Positions 1 through 18,800 of a DNA stretch of 64,000 bases are shown piece by piece. Source of the DNA: Coriaria nepalensis (Eukaryota; Streptophyta; Magnoliopsida; Cucurbitales; Coriariaceae); assembly GCA_027186245.1 (NCBI GenBank), contig CP114487.1, positions 6,009,001 through 6,073,000 on the forward strand. Direction: 5' to 3'. A program made the position numbers and the translations under genes. A model generated the notes under the pieces. It made no database searches. It was not told where the DNA came from and saw only the letters and a program-made list of their open reading frames with translations. The first letter of the stretch is position 1, and the number at the start of each line of letters is the position of its first letter.

Positions 1-356
1 GTTTGATTTTTTAAATGTACGCAGCAGATCGAATGGGCACTTTGGATGACAAAACCGACCACATATAATAGTTAGCACAAAAAACGCAAGTACTATGAGA
101 TTCCCTCAAAGTCGATAAAATATCAAAAAGAATGACTGCAAAATGCATAACATATGAAATAAATAAAACTACACAATCCCAACATGATCAACAGCCAAAC
201 AAGCAGTGCAGTATCCGCACTTGTCATAAATCAACCCTAAAATTGCAGCTGTTCTTCAAAAAATACGAAAACTGTAGATACCTGGATGATCACGGGCCTC
301 CACACTACAAACTAATTATGATAATTTATGGGTATTCTTTTAGACTTTCATTTGAT

Positions 357-7239
<6,883 letters not shown>

Positions 7240-7330
7240 TGTTCAGAGAGATCGGATCGGATCAGATCGGATCGTCGGATTAGAAGAGTTGAGACAAAAG
7301 TCGGAGGTATGAAAGCTAAACCGGTGAGAG
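7240..7330 (-). promoter_or_regulatory. VHA-A 5' leader region with GATCG repeats
   Basis: Just upstream of the start codon the leader contains several near-tandem copies of GATCG/GATCN between 7249 and 7280. The transcription start was not determined. No clear TATA box was assigned. Confidence 0.35.
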
Positions 7331-8329
7331 AATCGATCAAAACCCTAGGTTCCAATCGAATTGGAGAGAGCTATATACTGTGGGAGAGACGAGTTGTGAA
7401 GGATAATGATTTGTGAAGATGCTGGACGAAGGAGAGGGGCCACGGTGAAGCGGACGCGGATCGAGTAATAGTCTAAAACCGTCCAGTTGTGATTTCGCCA
7501 CGTTTTACGTATCTTCCAGTCTGAAACATAAGTTCGTGTAGTACTCATGTACATGTTCCGATTGATTACTTATAGCACTGCAGTTAGATCTAAGAATCCG
7601 TCGGTTAATGGGCTTTATAAAAAGATAAGTTTTTTAATAATATGTTCATAATAACTCTTATAAGATTAGAGCTCGAATACGATTTGAATCGGTAAATTTA
7701 TATTTTTTGTTGTTGATTTTTATTTGAATGATTGATTGATCATCATAATTAAAATAAAAATACATATTTTTCTCTGTATTATGTTTCTACTGTAATTTTA
7801 GTTCTGTAATATACATAAAAGAATCTATCAAATTGGATTATTTATCCGGTACTTAATGCATGTACTCGAAGGCTCTTACCTCTTGCATGATGGCTCAATG
7901 GCATGGTGGGCCATCGAGACATCGAGTAAGTCAAGCCATCGAGTAATTTATATTTTTTCTTTTATTTTCTCTTCCGTTTAATCAAAAGTACTTATTTTTA
8001 TTTATTTTTATTATACAGAAATATAATACTTATTCATAATGATATGTTTCGATTGTAAATGAAAAGAAAATATAAACACAAATGAGAAAAAGAAGTCATG
8101 GTGTTGGCATTCCAATAGAAGTGAGAGATCTACTAGAGCTTCAGTGAAATCTAATATCACTTATAGTTAGTTGCTGGAGATTGTATATAGACATTGATCG
8201 TAATCATTTCGGTTTGCAACATCATACAAGATAGAAAGTAAATTGTTAACTTCACTATATATATATAAAATAACCAAAATGTGAAGGAATTTTTTCGGCA
8301 CTTACTATCTACAAAGGAAGAATCTTCGT
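7331..8329. other. Intergenic, no gene seen
   Basis: AT-rich DNA upstream of VHA-A holding its presumed promoter. Around 7880-7950 the motif CCATCGAG recurs, resembling the ATCGA-rich 40-bp array near 13.1 kb. No ORF with recognisable similarity was seen. Confidence 0.4.
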
Positions 8330-9740
8330 TGTACATTAATTCACATAGTAATTCATTGACTAAGTTGTATAGTAATTCACATAACTGTTATGGCTAGTCT
8401 AGTAGGGTTTAACAGCTAAACCATACCCTAGGAGTCATCGGAACTATGATAAAGATTCAGGAATCAATCTAGTAAGGTGATAGTCGTAACAGGTTCTTAT
8501 GAAGTTCTTTGAGCTTCTCATTACACGAGTGACCTATATGCCTTGATAGATGACAATATGGGTCTGGTGGTTTAAATTAATTGATTATTGATATGATCTT
8601 ATTAACTTTTTAACTTGAAAGTTATTTTAAGAGTAAACGGTCCAATCTTTGAATTGGATAAAACTCACAACCTATTGTCGGGCCCACCTACAGGTGCATT
8701 GTAGAACCTTTTAGGTTACATACATTAAGGAAACTAGATCAAGGCGAAAATCTTAATTTAGAAATTTGACTTATTCTTAGAGAACTTGATTTAAAGACTA
8801 AAATTATTAATTTATTTAATTCGTTAGTTCTAGATTATACTGCACTATTAATATATCCAAAAATTTGATTCAAGATTTAATTTGAAATTAATTAATTAAT
8901 TAAAAAAAATATTATGTTTACTAAATAAGTTTATCAAATAGAGATTTAATGAACATAAAATCAAAATAATATGTTTTCGGGTCATAGGGAAAACTCGGTT
9001 AGTCATTAAAGTATTAATAAATCTAACCGGCCTTATGTGAAAAGGCCCAAATTAGACTCCAAATTTTACCGAGCGAAGTTAGATTTTAATTTAGATTTAT
9101 TAGTTTATTTTTTTTTTCCAGAAATCAAAAATTAAAACAAACGGATAGAACCCGACCATTAATTAAAAGGGCAACAGGTCTTGGTGGCTCACTTGGGCCT
9201 AAGAGCCAAGCTTATGTTCCCTATAAAAGGAAGATCAGAGCCATAGGGTTCCCAATCCATTAAATGGTAGGCCACTTAAATGAGAGGGAGGAATGAAAGT
9301 CATTTTTCTCTTCCAAGCTTTTCTCTTTCCAAAGTCTGAACCTCATAAGTTGAAAAACCTAAAGTTATTATCGTGTGGATATTAATAGAGACCGAATAAT
9401 GATTAGAAACTATCACAAGGGTCGGCAGCAGTAGCGATCTCTAGCAATGGTCCGACAAAGGGTGTGATAGTCGATCAAGGCTATTGGACAAGAAAATGGG
9501 CCTCATATAGTCTCTTATCCTCCCTGCCTCCTCTTCTCTAGTTTTTGTTTCTTGAACTAAATAGTGGAATTGGATTTCCGGTTTGAAGAAGAGTTCTTCA
9601 AAAGCATAATCCGTAATCTCGGTAGTAGCCCTTATGAATTGGATACCGGGAAACTATGTTTCGAATATGGCGTTCCACTCCGGATAAGTAAAGATTCAAC
9701 GACTTACATGTTCATCTTTTAAAACATGTTTCATCCATAA
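8330..9740 (+). mobile_element. LTR-like retrotransposon relic (possible solo LTR)
   Basis: Non-coding DNA with LTR-like organisation. A TATA-type promoter CCCTATAAAAGG lies near 9219, followed by a CT-rich leader and a long downstream stretch resembling the R/U5 region of copia LTRs. Its layout resembles the minus-strand copia LTR relics at 36.4-38.1 and 45.2-47.0 kb. Exact TG/CA ends, target duplication and primer site were not found, so this is a tentative call. Confidence 0.35.
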
Positions 9741-10930
9741 TAGAGTGGTCTTTACTTTGCTATTATTCCCCTCCCCTCTAAAAAGACTGTGTCCCCAACG
9801 TGTATGAAAGAAGAAAGCTGAAATTCAAGAAGTGGTGCTAAATCCTGCACAAAGGACATCTTTACCGCCGTAGCTTCAACAATAAAATAAACCCAATTTG
9901 ATAGGACTTGGACAGCAACCCAACTTCGGATCACATCAATGCAATATTTCCAATGCTTATCACTAATCAAACCAGAAACTGCCATTGTTGTTTCTTTATA
10001 GGAATTGATGCATCAATAGCTATTATGAATACTATTGAAATTGAAATAGAGACCAAAATTGCAAATCCTAATATTGAAACAGAGATACATATCTTCAGGT
10101 AATTTATTGAACTCCTTGCGGGCAGTCAGGACTTTCAGACTTAAAATTAGAACCCGGATGTTAATCTTATCCCAAGTTACAGTAACCAAAATGAAATTGA
10201 CATCATAATCAAATACTCCAACTATTTTGCCTTCGATTTCAAAAATATATTCAAATGAAAATTATTCTTACACCTTGTTTGAAGGTTGGGAGTTCGATGA
10301 ATTGGGATGAATAACAGAATTTGATAACGATGGTTTTCTTGGACCTCATCAAACCTCATATTACAGTACATCAGTAATAAAATCCTCAAGAATTTACAAA
10401 TGGTTTGATCGATTGATATGAAAAGTTGGGTATTTGATTTGAGGTTTAATGGACCATTAAATTGAAGAGAGGTAATAGTTTTTGGGGAAATTTGAGATCA
10501 TCATCATCTTTAATAATGGATTCTTGAATCGATGGATTGAATTCTTCACTGGCTAAAGATAACTCATACATTTGACTTTTTTCCTTCAAGACTTCAGAGT
10601 TTACTTACGTAAACTCATACGCAATCGATCACTATTTGTTGTAGGTGATCTAATTACTCATTCTGAATTTTCAGATCTTCTGAAATTTTGATTATACGAT
10701 CAAAAATTTCTGAAGAATTTACGAACTTCATAATTCCCAAAACTCACAAATATCTCGATCCTCTGCTAAGCCTTCAGATCTCAATCTCAACCAAAAATAT
10801 AAAGAATTTCATTTACTTCCAAATTGAACATATAAATAATTTCGATCATCGCGTTTTATCGCTGAAGTGTTATTCTTAAACCACTCTTTCTGCCCAAAAA
10901 AGTTCTTAAATAAGATAAGATTTCTCGCCA
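9741..10930. other. Unrecognised region with a 77-codon minus ORF
   Basis: The minus ORF at 9985-9752 includes the hydrophobic stretch SWVAVQVLSNWVYFIVEATA. Sequence just upstream on the same strand, in other frames, is also hydrophobic, so this could be a decayed membrane-protein gene. I do not recognise it. The remaining DNA to 10930 shows no supported gene. Confidence 0.2.
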
Positions 10931-11170
10931 GCATCATTGACACGTACTTAACCTATTCGTATATTCCAATTTTTTTTTCTTATCTTCAATTCCTTGGTTC
11001 ATATTCTCTTCTTCGTAAAGAATTTCTGTGATAATTCTGAAAATGGCATATACAATATATACAGATACAATGCCGAAAGACATGAATGAACTTATCATAT
11101 ATACTGACTGCCTATAATTCAATTCAGTCCCGTAGCACTTGGATGAGCTCTGTCTATTTTACATATTCTA

Positions 11171-11659
11171 TCAGAGCTCAAGTTCATCATTTGTTCTCTG
11201 TTTCTGGAACAAACGTTCCTTAAGCTTCTCCTTAGTTTCATGCACCGTTTCCTTCGCAATATTTGCCGCCGATTTGGCGGAATCCTCCACACTTTCTCTA
11301 CTCTCATCCAAACTCTTACTAATAGCCTCCTTCATCCTCTCTCCAGCTCTTTCCCATTGATTATTATTACTCTTCCCTCCACCAAAACTACCAACAAAAA
11401 AATAATAATAATCATAAAAATAAACATAAAAAACCTTAACAATTGGAGGATAGTAGGCTCGAGTCATCATGGTTTTAAGCTTTTCCCAATAGCTTGTGCC
11501 AGTAGAAACCAGAAGGAAACTTGTTAGCATCTCTGTGAAAGATGGTTTTCTTTCTTCCTCATCCAGCCTTGGATTCATTTCCTTGCTTCCAGCTACTACT
11601 GCAATGGGAAATATTATGCAGAGGGAGAAAACGAGGAACGCTCTAAAAAGCTTACGCAT
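11171..11659 (-). CDS. Small LEA-like protein with signal sequence
   Basis: Intronless ORF of 162 aa. The N-terminus MRKLFRAFLVFSLCIIFPIAVVAG is a convincing signal peptide or anchor. A Tyr/Phe-rich hydrophobic stretch near residues 73-90 could cross the membrane. The C-terminal ~55 residues are charged and amphipathic, with Ala/Lys/Glu 11-mer-like spacing (AGERMKEAISKSLDESRES, AANIAKETVHETKEKLKER) as in LEA group 3/4 proteins. From memory, a stress-induced transmembrane protein lies beside a SHOU4-like gene in Arabidopsis (At1g16850 region), but I cannot confirm homology. A 47-bp stretch with GT...AG ends lies inside, but removing it would break the frame. The function is not known; a role in water stress is only inferred from LEA-like composition. 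Confidence 0.6.
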   Translation of the reverse strand: MRKLFRAFLVFSLCIIFPIAVVAGSKEMNPRLDEEERKPSFTEMLTSFLLVSTGTSYWEKLKTMMTRAYYPPIVKVFYVYFYDYYYFFVGSFGGGKSNNNQWERAGERMKEAISKSLDESRESVEDSAKSAANIAKETVHETKEKLKERLFQKQRTNDELEL

Positions 11660-11721
11660 CTTCTAATTCTCTGAAAACTAAGAAAAAACGTCACAGCTTG
11701 GTTCCGTTACATTACATAATA

Positions 11722-11756
11722 CATATATATATATATATATATATATAGATATATAT
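11722..11756. repeat. (TA)n microsatellite
   Basis: A TA dinucleotide tract, interrupted once by GA, about 60 bp upstream of the LEA-like gene's start codon. Confidence 0.85.
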
Positions 11757-11759
11757 ATC

Positions 11760-12260
11760 ATAAAATGGATATGGTGACGTTATAGTTTATTTTCCAGACA
11801 CGTTTGATGTAGTCGAGGTAGTGGTGTTGATGACGTGGCCTAATGCATGTTCCATGTTGGTGCACACGTATTTTCCAATTTTTTTGGTCCTCCACGTTTT
11901 ATCAATCGAAATGAGAAGGAGCTTCTCATAGCTAATTTATGAATGGACCCACAAGGTAAGTAAGATGGCTTTGAATTTTGTTGTGAAGTAACCGATATAG
12001 AGGAACGAGTCAACTAAAAGAGCATAAAACAATCCTAAAAGAGCAATAAAATACTTAAAAAAAACTAATTTATTGAAATAAATTGGTAATTATATGTATT
12101 ATAACTTTTAATTTATTAATTAAATAAATAATTTTGAATAATTATTAATTAATCTAATTTTATTTAAAATTTATTTAACTTTCAGTATTATTTTCCTATT
12201 CTTATTGTAATATTGTTACCTACAAGCACAGATTAACTCATACAACTAACTAACAAAGAA
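11760..12260. other. Intergenic, AT-rich
   Basis: Presumed upstream region of the LEA-like gene on the minus strand and of the short plus-strand ORF that follows. It contains ACGT cores (for example CACGT at 11892-11896 and TGACGTGG at 11830-11837) of the kind found in ABRE/G-box elements. No gene was seen. Confidence 0.35.
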
Positions 12261-12451
12261 CAGTTGACAGAAACTGAAACAAACAAACACAACCTTCTCT
12301 CTGTGTCTCATTTATCCACTGATTTCTTTCTCTCTACTCCAACAGAAGAAGAAGACGGCGAGAACACTGTCAAGAACCTTAACCTTAGTCCCTCAATTCT
12401 CCATCAATTCCGTTTCCTCATCGACGCCTTCCTCTTCTTCTTCACCACATC

Positions 12452-12640
12452 ATGGTTCGTCGAGCAGCTCCTCATTGGCTCCTTTTCGTCCCTGGATCTT
12501 CCTACTGGGTCCCACCCCCTCGCTCCCAATTATCCGGCATGGCTCACCTCGTAGACAAGCTCTCTAACCCTCCCTCTCGTGTGGATGAGTCCGTCCCTTC
12601 CTCTAACGTCCGTGGTTGGCCTTCTCCTTCGTATTGTTGA
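12452..12640 (+). pseudogene. Short unidentified ORF, probably a truncated gene
   Basis: A 62-codon ATG-to-stop ORF with a gene-like composition (HWLLFVPGSSYWVPPP, then LVDKLSNPPSR and VRGWPSPSY), set in a CT-rich leader that looks like a plant 5' UTR (12260-12450). The reading ends abruptly at TATTGTTGA, exactly where the DNA turns AT-rich and repeat-like. I read it as the first part of a small conserved plant gene whose end has been lost or lies beyond an intron I could not place. I cannot name the family. Confidence 0.35.
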
Positions 12641-13118
12641 AAATATTAAAAATCGAAGTTGGTTTGAATTGGATTAAATTCACAAATCAGGAAGAATAGA
12701 TTCGTTGAAAAACAGAGTAAAACAAAACAGTCAAAAAAATTTATGCAATCTAAAACTTGTATATCTTCTAGTGCATTGAGAATGATTCAATTCAAGCTGT
12801 TACAAAACGAAAGTTAAAAATAATTAAGATCTACTACAAAGGAAAAATAAAACGAACTTAAGGCTATTAAAAAAATACTAAGTGCGAAAACTGGAAAATA
12901 TGAAAGCTAAAGATTTATGCTCTAAACTTAGTAAATCTGCCAAGATATCTATACTGACCAAAATAACGGCTAATGAAAGTACTTTGCCATAAAAAAACTC
13001 CAACACACTTTTAATAGGCTTGCAAACTCCCTCGGAACAGAAAAGGATCGAAGATTGAGGCTACTGCTGTTTCTGATAAAGGGGTTGAGGCATTGAGTAT
13101 GAAGACTTTTCAAGGTAT

Positions 13119-13278
13119 CGACCCATCAACTCATCGACTCTTTGAACTTTCGAGTCACCGACCCATAAAGCAATTGAACTTTCGACCAATAGAGTCATCG
13201 ACGCGTAAAGCAATTGAGCCTTCGACCAATAAAATCATCGACCCATGGAAGCATCGATCCTTCGAGCCATGTTTAATC
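13119..13278. repeat. 40-bp tandem repeat, 4 copies
   Basis: Copies start at 13119, 13159, 13199 and 13239, each beginning CGACCCAT or CGACGCGT and containing a TTCGA core. The period is exactly 40 bp. Copies 2 and 3 are nearly the same; the outer copies are more diverged. Confidence 0.85.
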
Positions 13279-13514
13279 ATAATGACTTGATGGACTTAAT
13301 AACAGTCAATTTCTCATACTCTTATATAATATCATCTTCACTCTTGTATCATATCATCTTTCATGCAGCTCAACAGCATTATGTGCAACGTCTCGGCGTT
13401 TCTAGAGTTGAAACATCTCCACATCCTTCATATGTTGAGTAGTTTTTCACAATCATATACGAATTGAAAATTGTGGACTTAACCCTGATGGACAATAAAG
13501 TTTTTTTTTTTTTT

Positions 13515-14030
13515 CCTTGAGTAGTATTAGATTCGGTAGTTTTAGATTTTAGGTCATTGGTGTCTTGAGTCTTTCAATCATAAAGCATCATATAGTTTAT
13601 TTTGAAACTTTATCGAAAATATGAAGATACTTTAGATCATAATGTTACTATTTTTATTTTTTCCTATGAGTAGTAGTAGATTCGGTAGTTTTGGATTTTA
13701 GGTCATTGGTGTCTTGGGTCTTTCAATCATAAAGCATAATTGAAAGTTTGTTTTGAAACTTTAAGGAGAAGAAGCCGAGCCGAAGATTCTAAAATTTATG
13801 GTATTTTAGATTATTATAATATTACTAAATTTTTTTCCTTTATTAGATTCAATAGTTTTGGATTTTAGGTCATTGGTGATTTTTTTAATCATAAAATATC
13901 ATGATAGTTTGTTTCAAAATTTTAAGGAGAAGATAAAGATTCTAATATTCATGGTATTTTAGATTATAATATTACTAATTATTTTTTTTCTTGGATAGTA
14001 TTAGATTCAGTAGTTGTGGATTTTAGGGGT
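13515..14030. repeat. ~150-bp tandem repeat, about 3.5 copies
   Basis: A unit beginning near TAGTATTAGATTCGGTAG followed by GATTTTAGGTCATTGGTG recurs at about 13515, 13663, 13837 and 13990 (spacing 148, 174 and 153 bp). Units are separated by poly-T/TTTCC tracts. It looks like a small minisatellite or an amplified piece of a decayed transposon. No ORF spans it. Confidence 0.8.
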
Positions 14031-14039
14031 TTTATTTAA

Positions 14040-14640
14040 GTATTTTTTTTTCTTTGAGTATATTATTAATTTAGATATTAATTTTGGTATTTATAATTTT
14101 TGTTCATAAACGGGGAGGATATATATATAGATAAGAATTTTTGGGACGTTTACTTCCTAATGTTAAAAGCATTTTGACTTCAAAACCATAAACTGATTAG
14201 CCTTCATAACTAAATATTGAAAAGAAAAATCACACACGCACACGCTACTTTCACTTCAAACCACAAGCTATATTCAGTCCAGAACTTTTCTCACAATCTC
14301 CCCTCCATTTTTTGTTATGTCCTTAGACTATATAGAACAATCAATATAGGTGTAAGAGACGAGAAAACTGGTAGAATTCTGGGGCATGTTGATCAAAAGA
14401 ATCAATTAGATGAAACAAGAACTGAAAGGAGGACAGTTTAATTACATATTATTCTGATAATGTACATGCGTATGCAGAATTTGTGGGATACTGCATTAAA
14501 TAGTAACAAATAATGCCAAAACAATAAAAAAGAAAGGGCCAAAAGAGTTGGACCAATAAATTTGGTCTCATCAAGAAATGGAAAGAGGCCAGAAAAAATT
14601 GAACAATAAGAGAGGGAAAACAAAGAAATGTAGAAGATGA
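14040..14640. other. Intergenic and RING-CH 3' flank
   Basis: AT-rich DNA between the tandem repeat and the last exon of the RING-CH gene. It probably includes that gene's 3' UTR (minus strand). No independent gene was seen. Confidence 0.4.
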
Positions 14641-14681
14641 ATTTGCTTACAGAAGACCCAAAGAAACCTATAATCTCCAGA

Positions 14682-17600
14682 TCAGTACAGGCCCAACATC
14701 CTTAGCTCGGTGATATGATTGGGGTCAAGCTCAGGGGGGTTCTTATTACATTCTCGATCTTCCACTACATATTCCTGAAATTATATGAATTCAGTGTCCT
14801 ATTCATAGGCTTGATACTTAAAAAGAGTATTGTAGAGCACTCAGATCATCAAAGTAGGAAAATAAACAAAAAAATTAATATTGTGGATTCATACCCAAAT
14901 TGTAACGTGAACAAATCATACACATAATGTACGAATGGACTTAACATGTATAATAAGACAGAAGATCATACGGCCTCTAATCTTGAGCCCCCAGTATATC
15001 AGGCATTAGGAACCTCAAATGGTGGAACAAACAGGGAGAGTGGTCTCATTTCCGACACTCCACTCATCCACTGCAAGACCCTATTTTCTCTGGCTGATCT
15101 TGCCAAAGTTGTAATGTAAACATTATATCTGAATTCTATAATCCAGAAAGAGATTTGACACTTGGACTCTCTATAATAACTCTAGACTAATTACTCCAAA
15201 ACCCTAAAAAGCTCATACGAATAACAACATTGTTCCATTGTACTATCTAAATAAAGATTATTTGTTGTTACAAATACATATAAGCGAAAACACCCCTCAA
15301 ATATATATAGATTATTCACTAGAATTCTGACTATATTTATGACTAATTCTTAGCAATTTTATTAAAAATATACAGGCATCTCGTGTATTGCAGGGGCTAT
15401 GGACTGGTATGTATATATGTGCACCCAACAACCAGTAGTTGGATAAATACTAAAATCCCATTATGCACTAAAAGTAACAGACCTTTGTTAGCTCCTGTTT
15501 GGCAAGAACATGGTAATGCCGTTCATGGATCTTCTGCCCACAGATAATAGCTATGAAGAAACCATAAAGCAAACCAACCAAGATGATTGCTAAAACTGCA
15601 CAAGAAATTTGATAAATGATATATAGTATAACTACGCTGTAATCAAATATGAAGTAAAATGGTTTCAAATGGAATCATACAGTAAATTAACTCTTAGTAT
15701 GAGTACACGATCTAGTTGTCTGATCCCTATTATTAGTCACAATGAATGAACTATTCATCTTTATATATGGTACACACAGGTGCTACAGATACATTTATCT
15801 GTCTGTATGAATCGAGGGTTTATATCTTAACAAAAATCAAGTAGGGTGCCATGGATAAGAGAAATTCAATAGAAAAATCTCTCTGGCCTCTAAAACTGAT
15901 AATAAGGGGGAAAACCTATTCTAATAGCAATAGGGGGAAAACTAATCCTACCACTGTATTACAAAATTGCAATTGATTGGAAATAGTTCTATTTACAAAA
16001 CAACACTAATTACAACTTAACTATATTAAAAAATAAAACTAAAAAGGAGTGGGAAACTAAAATCATACCTGCCACGGCATAGAAACCATATGGGTGTTCT
16101 TCATAACCAAACATTTCTCTAAGTTCCTCTCCATAAAACTTGTACACTAACACCCCCAAGAATGCAACAATCTGGTAAATTTCAATCAAACACATTAGAC
16201 GGTGCAGTGCCAAAAGTCCGGGAGAAAAAAAGAATTAGTAACATGAATAATAGAACATTGCATACCGTGACACAGTAATGTACCTTTGGTTATGTTAGGA
16301 ATAATTGGAAGAAGGAATTGGAGGATTGAGTGGGGAAGAACTAGATAAGTAAAATGAGCACCTAATCATTTCAACTTAGGTTGTTCACCTGGTGATTGGA
16401 AGCTAGGTATTGTCCCTCTCTCTCCGATATTATTTCTTCTAAACTTTTCAAAGGTCATCTAACGCTCGGTAATGATACATTAGTTTGATGCAAATCAATC
16501 ATGACCACTTCACTTTATGGCTTTCAGTTATATGTGTTATACTCGTTATGTTGTTGAAAACTTTAAATGGGTGTTTTGTACATGGAAAAATCAGGGGAGG
16601 AAAATATCAACAAGCCCCTAAACAATAACCCCAAAATGCTTAATAGTGGACAACTTATTTACACTGCTAACCAGCCGTAGAAAGTCGAAATAAGTAATAT
16701 ATTTATAAAGAAAAACCTTAAGCAACAAGTAGAAATAGTTACCAGCTGAACAATTATAAAAATGAATGCATGGTCCCTCGCAACAAGCAACTGGAATTTC
16801 AATCTCAACCACCATCGATCAGGAGGAACATTTGCTTTCAATATGAATGACGCTCTGCACTCTGTACAGTGTGCAAAAGCAAAGCCCTCCTGACAGAAGT
16901 TATAGAATGGACCAGAAATTAAATGCCCCAATATATAGACATGCCCTTTTATAGACAAGAGCTAACAAATACTAGTCATGCCCCCAAGTAAATTTCAGGC
17001 TGATAAACATAACTTTGTGTAAGAAAATGTCGGATTCCAAGATCAACATTCCAAAACACCAGTCAGCCAGTAGAAAGACGAAACAAATAACTAGATAGAA
17101 GAAGTGTTTGAAAGGATATTCACCTTCGTGGACCTCCAATTGTCAAGACATGATCTGTGGACATACTTTTGTGTGCCTCTGCAGTAGCAAGGAGCAATAA
17201 CATCATCCCCTGAAAAGACAAAATAATAAAAAATAATAAATAAAGAAATATACTCGCCGAGGTAAGTAAACTTTGTGTACGTAATAATAACAAACGACTA
17301 AAAACATAAAAGTAGTTTCAAAGGTTGAACCGAAATCTGGTCAAACTCACCAGCACCTACTGAAAATAATTATAATATTTTCATTTTTTCCCAAATAAAA
17401 AAATATATATATATATAAACACCATCTTAATTACTGGTGGCGGAATTCAAGATACTGAAAAGATTCCAAGCCAGAAAGGATCTAAGACCTCCAGAGTCGA
17501 GGCATATACGGCATTGTGGTTGGTCTGTATTCACTAGATGACTAGTTTCATCTACATAAAGAAGATGTTCTACATCTTCATCAGGAACAGCACCGTCTTC

Positions 17601-17726
17601 TCCTACAGCTGTAATCTCAGAGGACGATGGAGATTCTAAATAGCTTTGCAAGATTTCAGACTGAAGGATGGGTTCAATTTCTGACATATCCTCCTCTCTA
17701 CGACCATCATGTGATACAGGCTGCAT
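14682..17726 (-). CDS. RING-CH (MARCH-type) membrane E3 ubiquitin ligase
   Basis: Six exons on the minus strand: 17726-17489, 17209-17124, 16889-16743, 16171-16069, 15595-15483, 14774-14682; 780 nt in frame, 259 aa. The RINGv finger is complete: C72-x2-C75, C87-x-C89, H97, C100, C116-x2-C119, in the order CRICLDSGG, APCYCRGTQKYVHRSC, AHCTEC. W104 is also present. Two hydrophobic helices follow (about 148-167 and 187-211), then a conserved tail (IHERHYHVLAKQELTKEYVVED, ending ELRMLGLY). Known plant relatives are endomembrane E3 ligases that transfer ubiquitin from an E2 to membrane-associated substrates; the substrate here is unknown. The start ATG is the first after an in-frame stop, but it sits in TGCAG, so an upstream coding exon joined at 17722 is not excluded. 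Confidence 0.88.
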
Positions 17727-18644
17727 CGTGAAAAATGTTGTATCAGAGTTGCGTTGTCATTGCCTGAGCTCCTATTCCTTTTTACCATTTGAACGAAAAT
17801 AAGGCAACCTATGTTATACAGGGAAATTACACCAATCAGAAGTTTGGAAATAGGCATCACTGAATCCCATGTATATTCTTCTTCTTTGAGTGTAACTCTT
17901 GGTATTTTTCAAAGTAGAAAAAAAGTCAACAGCTTCATTTCATCATATAAAGGCGTAATCTCTCTAGAAGTAGACAAAATCCGAGACGAAAGAAGAAGAA
18001 TAACGATTAAGTGATTAACAAGTATAGTACAGTAATTGATTCTTGCAGAAACCATCTAAAACACATCCATCCGATCCTGTCAAATATATTTAATTAGGCC
18101 AAGTAATCGATTGCATAAACACAGACTAAAATAGAGAAATAGATATCAGAAAACGAAAAGAAAATGAAATCGTCGAGTTTATTTTTCCAGAATCAGAGAG
18201 ATGCTGAATTTATAGAACTACAAGAATTGGAGAGAGAGGTGAATCGACTGACCAGGCGCCCTAGTTATGCTCGAAGATCTTCATGTGATTCAAACAATGT
18301 GCGCATCGAACCAGCTACCCTTTGCTTTTTTGGACCAAAAAAAACAAGAAGAAGAATTTGAGTGTGTTTCGGGTGTGATTGCTGATTGGACAGACTGTGA
18401 GTAATAAAGACAGCGGATTACGAAACGCAAGAGTATGTTTGCTGGTTTACGAGCTGAGAAAATATTCTATACGATTTGTTCAATGTAATTTCTCTTAAGA
18501 TATTAACTATATGAGATAAGATAATTAATTTTAACTACTAACTCTTAAATTTTATTAAATATTTTATGATTTGGCGTTTTAAATAGAAAAATATTATATA
18601 GTATGTTTATGAAATTGACGGTTATAATTAAAATAATTTTGAAA

Positions 18645-18800
18645 TAAATAAAATAAAATAAAATAAAATAAAATAAAATAAAATAAAATAATAGATTCTA
18701 CTAATTTTGAAATAAATAAAATTAAATAAAATTAAATAATGGATTCTAATAATTTTGAAATAAATAAAATAAAACAAAATAAAATAAAATAAAAAAGAAA
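18645..18800. repeat. (AAAAT)n microsatellite in imperfect longer repeats
   Basis: An uninterrupted AAAAT run lies at 18647-18692. It is embedded in two or three copies of a longer unit starting TTTTGAAATAAATAAAAT and ending near ATGGATTCTA. Confidence 0.85.

Noticed and set aside
18164..18361. 65-codon plus ORF MKSSSLFFQNQRDAEF...
   Set aside because: Lies antisense in the likely leader/promoter of the RING-CH gene; Arg-rich low-complexity end, no recognisable family.
18640..18800. Regularly repeated AAAAT units as a possible CRISPR-like array
   Set aside because: Simple-sequence repeat with no spacers; the host is a plant nuclear genome.
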